Source: Prochlorococcus sp. AG-402-A08 (GTDB lineage Bacteria > Cyanobacteriota > Cyanobacteriia > PCC-6307 > Cyanobiaceae). Taken from it: a DNA stretch of 64,000 bases. The translations under genes and the position numbers were made by a program. The notes under the pieces are model-generated. The model had not been told where the DNA came from, did no database searches, and worked only from the letters and a program-made list of their open reading frames with translations. The DNA is taken from positions 1 to 64,000 of the forward strand of contig QCHH01000004.1 in the NCBI GenBank assembly GCA_003279585.1. The letters are read 5' to 3'. Position 1 is the first letter of the stretch; each line of letters begins with the position of its first letter. This document shows, piece by piece, positions 25,735-34,252 of this stretch.

Positions 25735-25867
25735 TACTGGAATTGCGTAGATGTGAATAAATGTAAAGTATGGGATTTGCAAGGTAAAGATACGGTCGGG
25801 TACGGCTTACTCACTTCATGAAGATCTTAAAGTCGGTTCTCAACAAAACAATTCCCACAAAGATTAC

Positions 25868-26068
25868 TTAGTGGATTAAATATAGAATTGCCAAATCCTG
25901 GTTAGATTCTGCGACTTTTCTTCTTAAAAAAGTTAATGCCTCATCATTCATGCTTGACTCCGCAATCATTTTTTCGGCTTCATTGATACCATGCTCAAGA
26001 TTTCTAATTTTTAATTGAAGAACTTCCCTATCTTTTCTGCACTGCGCCAGTGTGAAGTCATCAATCAT
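25868..26068 (-). CDS. Small coiled-coil protein
   Basis: A 66-residue all-helical protein (MIDDFTLAQCRKDREVLQLK, then IRNLEHGINEAEKMIAE) with heptad-like Leu/Ile spacing. Soluble; likely an antiparallel coiled coil. It stands between the hli cluster and the amidotransferase. Function unknown. Confidence 0.65.
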   Translation of the reverse strand: MIDDFTLAQCRKDREVLQLKIRNLEHGINEAEKMIAESSMNDEALTFLRRKVAESNQDLAILYLIH

Positions 26069-26102
26069 TTTAGTAAATATTTTAAGCAGCTAAGAATTTT
26101 AC

Positions 26103-26834
26103 TTAGCTTAATATGTCAAATAAAATGTTTAAAAACTCTAATCTAGAATCTAATGTTTTATGACCAAATTCTTTTTGTTGTTGTTTTAAAATAGATTGAC
26201 CGTCTTCCCCTAATGCTGAAGAAATAAATTTATGATCTTCTGAAATCCACGTATCAACCATCTCATCGTCAATCTCAACGTGAAATTGCATCCCATAAGC
26301 TAATGGACCAATACTAAATAATTGCTCCTTACATCTACAACTACTAGCGATAAGCTCTGCAGAATTAGGCAATAAAATTCTATCTCCATGCCAATGCAAA
26401 ACAGGGAAAGGATGTCTTAAAAGTCTTGTCAATTTAAAGTTATCCTCTAGTGATTGAGGAAAGATATTGTCCCACCCTATTTCAGCTAATGGTTGATGAG
26501 ATACCTCCTCCTGAATCATTTCAACATCACCACCAGCTGCATAGGCTAAAAGTTGCGCACCCAAGCATACTCCTATCAACCCAACGCCTTGATTTAAGGC
26601 TTCTTTTATTAGAGCAATTTCTTCAACAAGCCATGGATAAGTTGAAGTGCCAATGTCTCTTATACCCATAGGTCCACCCAACACCAAAAGTAAATCTCCA
26701 TTCATAAGTTCTGGAAGAGAGTCTCCTAGATCCAAACGAAAAGTACAAACACTAAATCCTCTTTCCTCAGCAAGATTGACAAACAATCCGGGACGCTCGC
26801 GTTCTAAATGCTGAAGAACAAGTAAACGACTCAT
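26103..26834 (-). CDS. Class I glutamine amidotransferase-like protein
   Basis: A 243-residue protein with LLVLGGPMGIRDIG, the nucleophile elbow VGLIGVCLGAQLLAYAAGG (Cys in GVCLGAQ) and the QFHVE motif holding the catalytic His and Glu. This is the complete triad of GuaA-type GATase domains without a synthetase partner. Such stand-alone proteins can be peptidases or gamma-glutamyl hydrolases; the substrate is unknown. Confidence 0.88.
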   Translation of the reverse strand: MSRLLVLQHLERERPGLFVNLAEERGFSVCTFRLDLGDSLPELMNGDLLLVLGGPMGIRDIGTSTYPWLVEEIALIKEALNQGVGLIGVCLGAQLLAYAAGGDVEMIQEEVSHQPLAEIGWDNIFPQSLEDNFKLTRLLRHPFPVLHWHGDRILLPNSAELIASSCRCKEQLFSIGPLAYGMQFHVEIDDEMVDTWISEDHKFISSALGEDGQSILKQQQKEFGHKTLDSRLEFLNILFDILS

Positions 26835-26841
26835 AAATAAA

Positions 26842-27081
26842 TTAAAAGTCTACATTTTCATTTGGCGTAAAAACCGAGCAATACAACTTGATAAATAGCT
26901 CTGCCTCACTTTCATCTTTACCGTCATATTTTAGTTTAAGGTCTTTTATTGCGACTAAAGCAGTTTTCTCTTTCAACCTATATCTTGCACAAGTATCTAG
27001 AACTTTAAACATTCGGGTTGTAACTGCTCCCGAAGGAGTGCTTAGGCCCAAAAAGACGGTAAATAATAGTAGATATTTCAT
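26842..27081 (-). CDS. Secreted small protein
   Basis: A 79-residue protein with a signal peptide (MKYLLLFTVFLGLSTPSGAV, cleavage probable after SGA) and a mature part with two Cys (LDTCARYR and KLYCSVF). It ends eight bases before the amidotransferase ATG, so they may form one operon. Function unknown. Confidence 0.7.
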   Translation of the reverse strand: MKYLLLFTVFLGLSTPSGAVTTRMFKVLDTCARYRLKEKTALVAIKDLKLKYDGKDESEAELFIKLYCSVFTPNENVDF

Positions 27082-27090
27082 ATAGATAAT

Positions 27091-27189
27091 TCAATCATCT
27101 TTTTTAGATAAAGCTCTAGCGCGTTGGAACCATTTATTGCTTTTAAACAAAAGGACAAACATTGTAGACAAAAGAAAAAAAGTAAGCAC
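27091..27189 (-). CDS. 32-residue membrane microprotein, GTG start
   Basis: A frame opening after a stop codon with GTG: MLTFFLLSTMFVLLFKSNKW, then QRARALSKKDD. One helix with a basic end. It lies immediately upstream of the secreted-protein gene on the same strand. The weak start keeps confidence low. Confidence 0.35.
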   Translation of the reverse strand: MLTFFLLSTMFVLLFKSNKWFQRARALSKKDD

Positions 27190-27246
27190 TTCTAAATAAA
27201 TAAAAAATGATCATTCAAATGCATATATTTTTTAATATACATTTGA

Positions 27247-27492
27247 TTAAAGTTGCCTGAGTTCTTCATCTGTTAATGAGCAAAAACCACCTGAGCATCT
27301 TTCAGATTTATTTAAATCTGCAACGGACTCCGATCCACCGATAATTAAATTATGATTTGACATTTTATAAAATTTCTCGTGAACAGAATCATTAAACTTT
27401 TTTTCATTCTCATACTCTAATTCGCACGGATCAATGTTGTCATCAAACCAATCATCGTATTGAATATAATTTGGCTTTGCATAATATGTCAT
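27247..27492 (-). CDS. Acidic small protein with two terminal Cys
   Basis: An 81-residue soluble protein with an acidic start (YIQYDDWFDDNIDPCELEYE) and ERCSGGFCSLTDEELRQ near the C-terminus. The CSGGFC motif could be a disulfide or metal loop. It is separate from the genes downstream. Function unknown. Confidence 0.6.
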   Translation of the reverse strand: MTYYAKPNYIQYDDWFDDNIDPCELEYENEKKFNDSVHEKFYKMSNHNLIIGGSESVADLNKSERCSGGFCSLTDEELRQL

Positions 27493-27682
27493 ATACCTAG
27501 ACTAATACGACGTAGGAATAAATACCACCCATTCAAGTGAAAGCTAGTTTGGTTTTTTTTCAAGAAGTTCCTTAAGATATTTCTTTTTGAGTAGCTTTTT
27601 TCTTTCTTTCAAGAACTTTTTTAATTGTTGTAACTTCAAAGCGATCGGTGAATATTTTCAGCAGAATCAATGTACATCAAAG

Positions 27683-28057
27683 TTATTTTGATGGAGTGCA
27701 TTTTGAAGAACTATCATTTGCATCAAGCTTTTGAATTTTGGAGATATCCAAATCAGATATCTCCAGACTATAAAGTTCAGCGATCTTAGTCATCGCCAAA
27801 CCTTCTGCACCTGCCCATGCTTCTGCTAATACCGACCATGTTTTTTGACTAAATTCAACTCCCAGATTTTCGTTGTTAGCTCTTTTTTTATCTATCTCCA
27901 CCACTTTCATTAGCCCCTCCGTAGACAGGTGACTTTTAATCCTTAAGAAAACAACCTCCAACATTGAGTAATAAAACTTTTCCATTGCTTTGTTATATGC
28001 CCATTCAGCTTCCTTTTGCGCCTTTTTTGCAGATTCAGTTGTAATCTCCATACTCAT
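27683..28057 (-). CDS. Helical hypothetical protein
   Basis: A 124-residue all-alpha protein. It contains KTWSVLAEAWAGAEGL near residue 78, which resembles DSWSKMMEAYAKAENL in the 32947 protein, followed in both by an acidic helix. The two may be paralogs. C-terminus is polar (NDSSSKCTPSK). Function unknown. Confidence 0.65.
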   Translation of the reverse strand: MSMEITTESAKKAQKEAEWAYNKAMEKFYYSMLEVVFLRIKSHLSTEGLMKVVEIDKKRANNENLGVEFSQKTWSVLAEAWAGAEGLAMTKIAELYSLEISDLDISKIQKLDANDSSSKCTPSK

Positions 28058-28242
28058 TTTTCCTTAAAGGAAGGGGTTCTTTCTTATATTGTAGTTATGT
28101 GAGTTAAGTCTTTAAGAATAAAACTTGAAAATCAGCTCGTAAAAAAATAATTTAGATAAGTGCTATCCTCAAAATCAAATAACTTTTTACGAACTGCTCG
28201 TTCCCTTAGACCTATGGATTTGTCGATTGGGTTAAATTAAAC

Positions 28243-28527
28243 ATGTCTTTAGAACTTACAGATTTAATCAAGGATTTTATAGCAACAAACCTCCTATCAA
28301 AAGTTGAACTAGATTTCTTGGAGAGTGAACTGTGGGAGACCCTCGAGCATATAGATGAAATAACTTCCTTAACCTCTGCGCCAGTCAATATTTCTAAAGA
28401 ATTGAAATTAAAAGATGGTTCATCATGGCAATTATGTTGTGCAGCAGTACTTGATGATGCTAGACCACAAAAAAACTCTCGAACAGAAGAACTTAAAAAA
28501 TTAATAGAAAAATTTTCTCTCCAATAG
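28243..28527 (+). CDS. GSSWxxC family small protein, member 2
   Basis: A 94-residue helical protein. DGSSWQLCCAAVLDDARP aligns with the 6408 protein, as does the preceding acidic helix LDFLESELWETLE. Fewer cysteines here (two, adjacent). Soluble. Function unknown. Confidence 0.7.
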   Translation: MSLELTDLIKDFIATNLLSKVELDFLESELWETLEHIDEITSLTSAPVNISKELKLKDGSSWQLCCAAVLDDARPQKNSRTEELKKLIEKFSLQ

Positions 28528-28569
28528 TTATCCTTCTCTAAGATTAAAATTTTATAGATTATAAATTTT

Positions 28570-29064
28570 TCACCAGAGATTTAAATCTAACTTATTTGAT
28601 AAAATTATCTTTCTTAATTTATAAAAAAACATTCCTGTTTTCTCATAAAGATGTTTTGGTTCTTTTTTAAGTTCTAAATCATATGGATTGATAAAAATAG
28701 TCAACAATATTTTAAAAGCAGTATAAAAGTTTTTACTAGACTTTATATCTTGATATTTTTCATTTCTCAATTTATTAATTATACGCTTATCTAACAAAGC
28801 CTCTAGAGAGTTAATGGCTATATCTTTCTCCCTTTTACTGATTGTAGATAACAAAACCATCAATCCTTTTATTGATGAATCATCTCCTCTAATAACATTT
28901 TTAAGAATACTTCGATAAAGATTCTCCCATTTGTAAGGTTCGTTCCTAAAAAGGTTAGAAGCAGGTTCCTTTGAATTAAGCTTTAATAGCCTCTTCTTTT
29001 CATCATTCTGGTCTTGAGCAGAATTCCAATATTCATACAAAGGCGATGATTGAGCGATATTCAT
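28570..29064 (-). CDS. Helical hypothetical protein
   Basis: A 164-residue basic all-alpha protein (MNIAQSSPLYEYWNSAQDQN, GLMVLLSTISKREKDIAINS, and a hydrophobic AFKILLTIFINPYDLELK). The segment AFKILLTIFI is not long enough for a membrane span. No domain recognised. Confidence 0.6.
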   Translation of the reverse strand: MNIAQSSPLYEYWNSAQDQNDEKKRLLKLNSKEPASNLFRNEPYKWENLYRSILKNVIRGDDSSIKGLMVLLSTISKREKDIAINSLEALLDKRIINKLRNEKYQDIKSSKNFYTAFKILLTIFINPYDLELKKEPKHLYEKTGMFFYKLRKIILSNKLDLNLW

Positions 29065-29623
29065 GGCTGTTTAGTGAGAATGAGAATTAAGGAAAATTAG
29101 AAATTACATTTACTTGGGTATGATGCATTTTTACATCAGTGCATTGCATTTAGAACTAATATTTGACAAGTGTATAAGTCTGTTTCATTATGTCCTATCC
29201 ATTTAAATCAGATGAAAATACTGTTAATAAATCAATATTTGATACACTTCATTTAAGTAGTATTACTAAATGAAGAATAAATAATATAGCAAGAAGTACT
29301 GAAGTCCGTATTATATGGATAAACATAAACTATTTTTATCAACTATTTCTTAGTCAAAGCTAAAGAATTATCTAAATGTAGTAGCTGTAAATAACAAAAA
29401 GAACTCAAAAACTACACACAAAATATTTTTGCAGTATTATTCATGCCTATTGAAAAATCATCAATATTTAGATCTAAAGCTCTAAGGTTTTTGCGGCATC
29501 AATTTTACCGGCCACAAAACTTTCACAAATGGAACTTACTTGATCAGTTCTTGATCCTTGCGTCTTTGTGGGAAATAAAAAGCAAAATGATATTGGTAAA
29601 ACAAGCAATAATTTCATTTGGTT
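29065..29623. other. Gap with weak ORFs
   Basis: About 560 bases. It holds a plus-strand 80-codon track ORF (29443-29685) that overlaps the next minus-strand gene antisense, and a 27-codon ORF near 29190 (MSYPFKSDENTVNKSIFDTL). Neither is convincing. A ROP-free AT-rich spacer otherwise. Confidence 0.35.
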
Positions 29624-29827
29624 TTAACTATTTTGAAAAGTTTTCTCCAATAAACTCACTTGAGCTCGGTATGCATCACCTTTAGAACCGCATAATTTCT
29701 CATAATCCGTTAACGGAATCCAAGACCAATCAAGTCTTACAGTTAAAGACCAAAACATAATAATGTGACCAATAAAGAGGATGGGCCAATCAAGACCTAT
29801 AAATTCAGAATGAAAAACAGGATGCAT
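29624..29827 (-). CDS. Small membrane protein
   Basis: A 67-residue protein with MHPVFHSEFIGLDWPILFIG, a helix LFIGHIIMFWSLTV and a charged C-terminus (DYEKLCGSKGDAYRAQVSLL). Chosen over the antisense plus-strand ORF because of its helix and polar balance. Function unknown. Confidence 0.6.
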   Translation of the reverse strand: MHPVFHSEFIGLDWPILFIGHIIMFWSLTVRLDWSWIPLTDYEKLCGSKGDAYRAQVSLLEKTFQNS

Positions 29828-29970
29828 TACTAAATCAAACAGAAACTTAAGAACTAACTTGAGATGAACTCGCCAAGATGGAAAGAGGAACTGGAGCGTT
29901 ACAAACTATCAGTATTTACAAGACTAAAAACTTTCTGAGGGAAAGAGATTCAGAGAGAAAATACAACTAA

Positions 29971-30069
29971 TTAAACATAACCACCTCTACCCTTGCTAAA
30001 TGGATGGTAAAGGTAGGGACAACCAGCAAGAGCGTGTAACGCAAAAAGAAAAAAAACCTTAAAAACCAA
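29971..30069 (-). CDS. Candidate 32-residue lipoprotein, TTG start
   Basis: The frame MVFKVFFLFALHALAGCPYL has a signal-like helix ending in LAGC, a good lipobox, followed by a short Tyr/Gly mature part (HPFSKGRGGYV). The start is TTG and no ATG is available in frame. If lipidated the mature peptide would be only 16 residues. Confidence 0.35.
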   Translation of the reverse strand: MVFKVFFLFALHALAGCPYLYHPFSKGRGGYV

Positions 30070-30121
30070 TGCATATACTTGATTTCGTCCTAAAAAACCA
30101 ATGATTTAAAATTTTTATTTG

Positions 30122-30292
30122 ATGAGCGGCGACAATTTGCTTGGAGAACAACCTCTAAAATTTTACTCAGAAGAGGTAACTGAAACCAAAATCGAGCTAG
30201 TTCATCGCTTACTAATACTTAATGCTCAAAAAAATTCAATAGTAGATTTAGATAGAAAACACAAAGAATGGGGAAATGAATTAGCAAGTTAA
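30122..30292 (+). CDS. MSGDNLL family microprotein, member 1
   Basis: A 56-residue ORF starting MSGDNLLGEQPLKFYSEEVT and continuing ETKIELVHRLLILNAQK. The minus-strand ORF at 49276 starts MSGDNLLSHLPVKFYSEEMT, ETKKI: 18 of the first 23 residues are identical. The C-terminal helices diverge. The two are paralogs with a conserved N-terminal domain; function unknown. Confidence 0.75.
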   Translation: MSGDNLLGEQPLKFYSEEVTETKIELVHRLLILNAQKNSIVDLDRKHKEWGNELAS

Positions 30293-30483
30293 ATAAATGC
30301 TCAGATTGGTTTAGAAAAGTCTTTTTATCAATAATTATCCATAATTCTTTTTCCAGCTTTGATAGATCTAAATTTCAAGCCATAAATCCCTAAAAATCGT
30401 AGAGTAAAATCACATTTAATTTTTACCTAAGATATATTCATTTGTATTGCTTTTAAATTTATTTTACTAGATCTTTTGGATCA

Positions 30484-30882
30484 ATGATTAATCAATTTTT
30501 AACTTTCTTCTTTTCAATTCTTTTTGTTCTTACGATCACCCCCCATAAAGCAAACGCAATAACAACTGATCTGCCAGAGTGTGTTGTCATAACTCACTGC
30601 GTAAGAGAAGACTTTAAAGTAAATGATTTGGAAAATGCTTTTAAAAAAGCAACCAAAATAGTTTCTGAAACAGCCAGAACAAAAATAGTTGAAAAAACTG
30701 ATTCATTTATTCATGCTGAAGCGAAGACAAAATGGAGAAGATATACCGATGATCTACTGCTCAAAGCAATTCCAGAAAAAGGTATTATTCAAGTCAGATC
30801 AGAATCAAGAGTAGGAGTTGGAGATAATGGAGTCAATCAGAAGAGGGTTGATGATTTTGCTTATCGTCTAATGACAGAATGA
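30484..30882 (+). CDS. DUF1499-family secreted protein
   Basis: A 132-residue protein with a signal peptide (MINQFLTFFFSILFVLTITP, cleavage near NA) and the DUF1499 blocks CVVITHCV, RYTDDLLL, and VRSESRVGVGDNGVNQKR. It is a paralog of the 18988 protein, which lacks the signal peptide, so one copy acts outside the cytoplasm. Function unknown. Confidence 0.82.
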   Translation: MINQFLTFFFSILFVLTITPHKANAITTDLPECVVITHCVREDFKVNDLENAFKKATKIVSETARTKIVEKTDSFIHAEAKTKWRRYTDDLLLKAIPEKGIIQVRSESRVGVGDNGVNQKRVDDFAYRLMTE

Positions 30883-31070
30883 GACATCACTAACAGACAC
30901 ACAAAAAATCAATTTTAAATACCCCTGTAAAGTCAGTGATTTTGAACATAATAAATTTTTCGATTAAGTTTGTTTGCGAAGGGATGGCTTGAGGATAAAA
31001 AGTAAGTGATTTTTTATACAAATTGCTTTTCTTTTTTATGCTTCTAGCAGCATTTGAACCAGGTAGAGAA

Positions 31071-31418
31071 ATGGCCATCGCCAACTTTTTCCTAGCCATT
31101 TTTTGTCTGTTTACCGTTGCCCTTCCTTTTTTACTCATCACCCGTGGAGACAAAACAGAAGCAAATCGGGACTTCATAGCAGCAACAGTTAACCCATGGT
31201 CGCAAGTTGTTAAAGAAGCTGAGTTAGCACAAGTGGTTCTATCTGAGATTACCTCGCCAGTAAAAATGGAACCCAATCTGGAAGTGGCTTCTGAGCAAAA
31301 TGCCGAGCCGAGTCTAGATTCAGGAGACGTTATTTCTTTAGAAATAAAGGGAAGTGATAAATTCGATGAGTCAAAAACCCAAACATTACCAGCAGAGGAA
31401 GAACTTTTAGCTGCTTGA
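31071..31418 (+). CDS. Membrane-anchored protein with acidic tail
   Basis: The track ORF begins at a TTG at 31023; ATG at 31071 (MAIANFFLAIFCLFTVALPF) gives a clean signal anchor and 115 residues. The rest is acidic and probably disordered (EPSLDSGDVISLEIKGSDKF). The 48469 protein has the same helix-plus-acidic-tail layout but no sequence match. Terminator follows. Confidence 0.6.
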   Translation: MAIANFFLAIFCLFTVALPFLLITRGDKTEANRDFIAATVNPWSQVVKEAELAQVVLSEITSPVKMEPNLEVASEQNAEPSLDSGDVISLEIKGSDKFDESKTQTLPAEEELLAA

Positions 31419-31463
31419 AGGATCTACGCAGTACTAGTAAATTCTGATTATCAAATAATTTTC

Positions 31464-31487
31464 AAGGGGCAACTTATGCCCCTTTTT
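31464..31487 (+). terminator. Intrinsic terminator
   Basis: AAGGGGCA-actta-TGCCCCTT followed by TTT, about 45 bases after the stop of the preceding gene. Its sequence resembles the minus-strand terminator at 21232. Confidence 0.85.
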
Positions 31488-31497
31488 AATGATCTTT

Positions 31498-31692
31498 TTA
31501 ACTTTTGGGTTCCAACTGATTTATATATAGAACATGAGGGTGTTTATTCCCACCTTCACTAGCGTATATCCATTCTTTGTATTCCTCTCTTAATGCTTGA
31601 CTGTCTTTCTCACCTAATTCTTTCATCCTTCGGTAAGTGTCCTTCATGGTCACGTCAAGTGTTCTTTTTAAACTTATAGAAGGTATCTTCAT
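31498..31692 (-). CDS. Small hypothetical protein
   Basis: A 64-residue basic-acidic protein (MKIPSISLKRTLDVTMKDTY, then REEYKEWIYASEGGNK). Convergent with the preceding gene and sharing its terminator. Function unknown. Confidence 0.55.
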   Translation of the reverse strand: MKIPSISLKRTLDVTMKDTYRRMKELGEKDSQALREEYKEWIYASEGGNKHPHVLYINQLEPKS

Positions 31693-31801
31693 ACTAAATT
31701 GCTCCTCAAAGAATCAGTAATGAAAGAACAAATCACAAATGCAAATGTCATTGCCAAGGGTTTTTTAAATAGGTCATTAGGTGAGTTCATTTAAATATCT
31801 A

Positions 31802-31999
31802 TCAACTAGCGAAGCATGCTATTGAAGCACAGTAAATAAAAAGTAGGCACATTTCCAATGGCTTACGTGTAAAAACGGAGAGGTAAAATTGATTTGATTT
31901 CATGGATATATCATCTAAACATTTGATACGTGATGCGTGTTCGGGTTCCCCATATAACATTGCATATAGATAGGTTGTGAAGATTAGCAAGATCGTCAT
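31802..31999 (-). CDS. Small membrane protein, uncertain
   Basis: A 65-residue ORF with an N-terminal helix (MTILLIFTTYLYAMLYGEP) and a Cys-rich hydrophobic end (PLEMCLLFIYCASIACFAS). It is divergent from the next gene by nine bases, leaving little room for a promoter, so it may be spurious. Confidence 0.35.
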   Translation of the reverse strand: MTILLIFTTYLYAMLYGEPEHASRIKCLDDISMKSNQFYLSVFTRKPLEMCLLFIYCASIACFAS

Positions 32000-32008
32000 T
32001 ATGAAAAT

Positions 32009-32338
32009 ATGAATCGCTTATTTCCTCTATTATTAATATCCTTGGTTCTCTTATTTTCTTCAGTCATATCAGCTAATGCTGAGTCGGAATTTGAGATGTA
32101 TTTACGTGATTTTTATCAAAAACAAGAGAAAGCAAGCAAACTACTGAAAGAAATTGAGACAGATTTAAAAGATGGATCCAGAGACAGAGTTTGTGCAAGG
32201 CAAAGAGAAGCAGCTAGCTATGGAATCGAAGCTACAGAGTCGTTGATTAAAGCATTTAAAACAAATGGTTCTAAAACTGAAATGGAGAATCTTCAAGCGG
32301 GACTAGATAAATGGAGAGAGTTGAGGGACTATTGCTAA
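32009..32338 (+). CDS. Secreted helical protein
   Basis: A 109-residue protein with a signal peptide ending SANA and a mature helical domain (EMYLRDFYQKQEKASKLLKE, CARQREAASYGIEATESLIK, final YC). Two cysteines could close a helical bundle. Its stop is 22 bases from the next gene. Function unknown. Confidence 0.7.
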   Translation: MNRLFPLLLISLVLLFSSVISANAESEFEMYLRDFYQKQEKASKLLKEIETDLKDGSRDRVCARQREAASYGIEATESLIKAFKTNGSKTEMENLQAGLDKWRELRDYC

Positions 32339-32360
32339 CAACTTTTCTCTTGCAAAATAA

Positions 32361-32609
32361 ATGGATTTATTAGTTATTGTTTTTTTTATTGCCGCAATAT
32401 GGCTCATAAGAAAATTGGCATGGAATGTAGAAGAGGGAACCAATGAACAAAGAGAACGAAATCCAGAGTTAAATACAAAAAACTTCGATATGCATGAAAG
32501 AAGACTTGAACAATTTTCAAAGTCAAAATACAAAAACCGTATGTTCTATATCGGGGTTGATGGTACTTGCTACTATTACTCAGCCACTGGAAGGAAAATT
32601 TTTTGCTGA
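32361..32609 (+). CDS. Small membrane protein
   Basis: An 82-residue protein with an N-terminal helix (MDLLVIVFFIAAIWLIRKLA) and a charged tail ending MFYIGVDGTCYYYSATGRKI. Its TGA overlaps the ATG of the next gene (TGATG), a coupled pair. Function unknown. Confidence 0.65.
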   Translation: MDLLVIVFFIAAIWLIRKLAWNVEEGTNEQRERNPELNTKNFDMHERRLEQFSKSKYKNRMFYIGVDGTCYYYSATGRKIFC

Positions 32610-32749
32610 TGGATCAAATATCTCAATGGGGTATTGCTGCTTTAATTGGAACATCTATTGCCGCCTTCTTGGCTTGGTTTAATAAATCCGGTTCTGACTT
32701 CAAAGACGGGTTCGAGCCAAAAATCAAAAAGGCGAAAAAGAAAAACTAA
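32609..32749 (+). CDS. 46-residue membrane microprotein
   Basis: The track extends this ORF upstream; the ATG at 32609 overlapping the previous stop is preferred. MDQISQWGIAALIGTSIAAF is one helix followed by a basic tail (FEPKIKKAKKKN). Coupled to the preceding gene. Confidence 0.6.
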   Translation: MDQISQWGIAALIGTSIAAFLAWFNKSGSDFKDGFEPKIKKAKKKN

Positions 32750-32946
32750 ATTGAATCCTTTAGAAAGATCAAAAAACATTGTGCGCATACCAATTAGAAC
32801 TAAATGAAACCTGAAACAAAAAGTATCTGACTTATTACTAAAGCAATCACAATGAAGATAATCAATCTACTTAAAATGAAAAGTGGTAAATTATTCACAT
32901 GAATAATCCCCTAAATATTTTTTAATCGCAGATTAATCCGTATTAT

Positions 32947-33231
32947 CTACTTACCCACTCCAGTAAAAACAAACCCATTAAGAATACAAAAATCATAAGC
33001 AAAAATCTTAAGATCATCGTGCATCTCATTCCATTTCATCTCCTCAATTTTATTTAATTGCTCTGAACTTAGGTTCTCTGCTTTAGCATATGCCTCCATC
33101 ATCTTTGACCAGCTATCAGAATAAATATCTACGTAAAATGCCTTTTGATTTTGATCAAAGAAATTAATTTTGTCTTGATTAGTACTCACCTTTTTAGAAA
33201 GTTGTTTATAGTACTCAATTTTTGATGTCAT
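32947..33231 (-). CDS. Helical hypothetical protein
   Basis: A 94-residue alpha-helical protein (MTSKIEYYKQLSKKVSTNQD). The DSWSKMMEAYAKAENLSSEQ segment resembles the 27683 protein. C-terminal CILNGFVFTGVGK is hydrophobic. Function unknown. Confidence 0.6.
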   Translation of the reverse strand: MTSKIEYYKQLSKKVSTNQDKINFFDQNQKAFYVDIYSDSWSKMMEAYAKAENLSSEQLNKIEEMKWNEMHDDLKIFAYDFCILNGFVFTGVGK

Positions 33232-33414
33232 GATTATTTGCTTATTTAAAAATCTAACCTAATAAATTTACCTATAAATAGTGATGAGTTGTTCAAAATC
33301 TATACATTAAGAAGTCCGTGAAGCCAACCGTTTAACTGATTCCATTTCAAAGTGAAAGATATAATACCAATACAAAATTAATCTGGAAATATAAGAATTT
33401 CATTATTTTGATCA

Positions 33415-33648
33415 TTAGTCCCACTGCGGGTTAACACGTCTCCATCCAGTTGACAATAATTCCCTCCAAAGCTTTATTGCCAATCCTCTTCTCATCCTCT
33501 TACGATTTTTTAAAAGTGGAGGTCCGTTTGATTCAAGCCTTCCCTTTTCAATCAAAATCTTGGGGTTTTGATCCCAACTCTCCCAATCATACCGAAACCT
33601 CAGTATCCATATCCCATTTACTTCCTTAATCCAACCATCCCGCTTCAT
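33415..33648 (-). CDS. DUF1651-like protein, member 1
   Basis: A 77-residue basic protein. The pattern GWIKEVNGIWILRFRYD followed by a loop and AIKLWRELLSTGWRRVNPQW matches DUF1651: two Trp-rich strands, then a helix with LW..LL..GW. The 38261 protein shows the same order. Function of the family is unknown. Confidence 0.7.
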   Translation of the reverse strand: MKRDGWIKEVNGIWILRFRYDWESWDQNPKILIEKGRLESNGPPLLKNRKRMRRGLAIKLWRELLSTGWRRVNPQWD

Positions 33649-33699
33649 ACATCATGCAACCAGATAGTACAAGTATACCACCAGGTGATGTTGACCTTT

Positions 33700-33792
33700 T
33701 TAGTGTGATTTCTTAGATGAAGCTTTATTTTTTCGTTTCGGAAGAGCTGTCATATCTGCCTTAGGAATGCTGAATGGAGTAAACAATTTCAT
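33700..33792 (-). CDS. 30-residue basic microprotein
   Basis: MKLFTPFSIPKADMTALPKR then KNKASSKKSH. A Pro-containing start and a strongly basic tail. It recalls the MKLRTPFNI start of the 37577 protein, but the match is limited to this. Low confidence. Confidence 0.35.
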   Translation of the reverse strand: MKLFTPFSIPKADMTALPKRKNKASSKKSH

Positions 33793-33852
33793 GATGGCAA
33801 AAAATCAGTTATTCATTTATATGTTTTAAGTCATCTAAAAATCCAATGCATG

Positions 33853-33896
33853 GGTGAAACTACCCTAAAAAAATTCGCATTACATTACAACATACG
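33853..33896 (+). repeat. Conserved leader shared with 39884-39926
   Basis: GGTGAAACTACCCTAAAAAA then TTCGCATTACATTACAACAT aligns with GGTGTAACCACCCCAAAAA then CTTCGCATTGCACTACAACA. Both lie 75-90 bases before the ATG of related small genes, so the leader was copied with the gene. Confidence 0.7.
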
Positions 33897-33929
33897 ATTT
33901 GTAGGAGTAGCTAACCGCAAAACAATAAA

Positions 33930-34044
33930 ATGTTTACTCCCACCATGCATCATGTTTGGAATTTTAGTGATAAGAGTTTATGCATTAATTTTTCAGATGT
34001 CAGAAAAAAACAAACAAAGATTTCAAATTCAAAATTCGATTTGA
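33930..34044 (+). pseudogene. Frameshifted copy of the 39970 membrane microprotein
   Basis: The first codons read MFTP like MLTP in the 39970 gene, and the end reads ALIFQMSEKNKQ like SIFQMSTAEQ, but they lie in different frames (115 bases; one-base shift). About 77 bases upstream begins a stretch shared with the 39970 locus (33853-33896 versus 39884-39926). The track ORF 33850-34044 runs through the downstream frame. A sequencing error would also explain it. Confidence 0.55.
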
Positions 34045-34075
34045 ACTGTTATTAAATTATTAACTAGAAAACTTT

Positions 34076-34252
34076 TCAAGCAAAGCAAGTCCAATCTAGG
34101 TTTCGATGATTTGTTAAAAATGGAGCTGGTGTGCAAACCTTCTCACCATCTGGTGTTAGGTAGCACCTTTCAATGCCCCAACTTCGTTCAATAATTTTCA
34201 CCTCAGTTGAACCCTTAGGCAAAGGAGGCACAGCAATTTGAGCTCTCTTCAT
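34076..34252 (-). CDS. MxRAQ-LPKG-PDG microprotein, member 2
   Basis: A 58-residue ORF: MKRAQIAVPPLPKGSTEVKI then IERSWGIERCYLTPDGEKVC. Paralog of 18758. It has three extra cysteines (ERCYL, KVCTP, DWTCFA) and a longer C-terminus. Not in the track. Function unknown. Confidence 0.7.
   Translation of the reverse strand: MKRAQIAVPPLPKGSTEVKIIERSWGIERCYLTPDGEKVCTPAPFLTNHRNLDWTCFA

Larger units (their letters stand above)
25062..25808. repeat. hli block, copy 1 of a near-identical duplication
   Basis: About 745 bases matching 59155-59902 at a constant offset of 34,094. I found two substitutions inside the genes: one silent in the first hli gene, one Ala/Thr at residue 5 of the second. Identity stops abruptly at both ends, after tacggctt on one side and at the terminator arm on the other. 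The repeat includes about 70 bases upstream of the first hli ATG, so the promoter is copied too. Confidence 0.95.

Noticed and set aside
29443-29685. 80-codon plus-strand ORF
   Set aside because: Its 3' part is antisense to the 29624 gene, and it has no hydrophobic or paralog support; kept only as a gap note.
30890-31276. 128-codon minus-strand track ORF
   Set aside because: It is antisense to the 31071 gene, which has a clear signal anchor and terminator; composition is not protein-like.
20941-31950. Recurring ATGCGTGTTCGG(T/G)TTCCC strings at about 20945 and 31930
   Set aside because: Only two copies, not consistently placed relative to genes, so I cannot separate them from chance.
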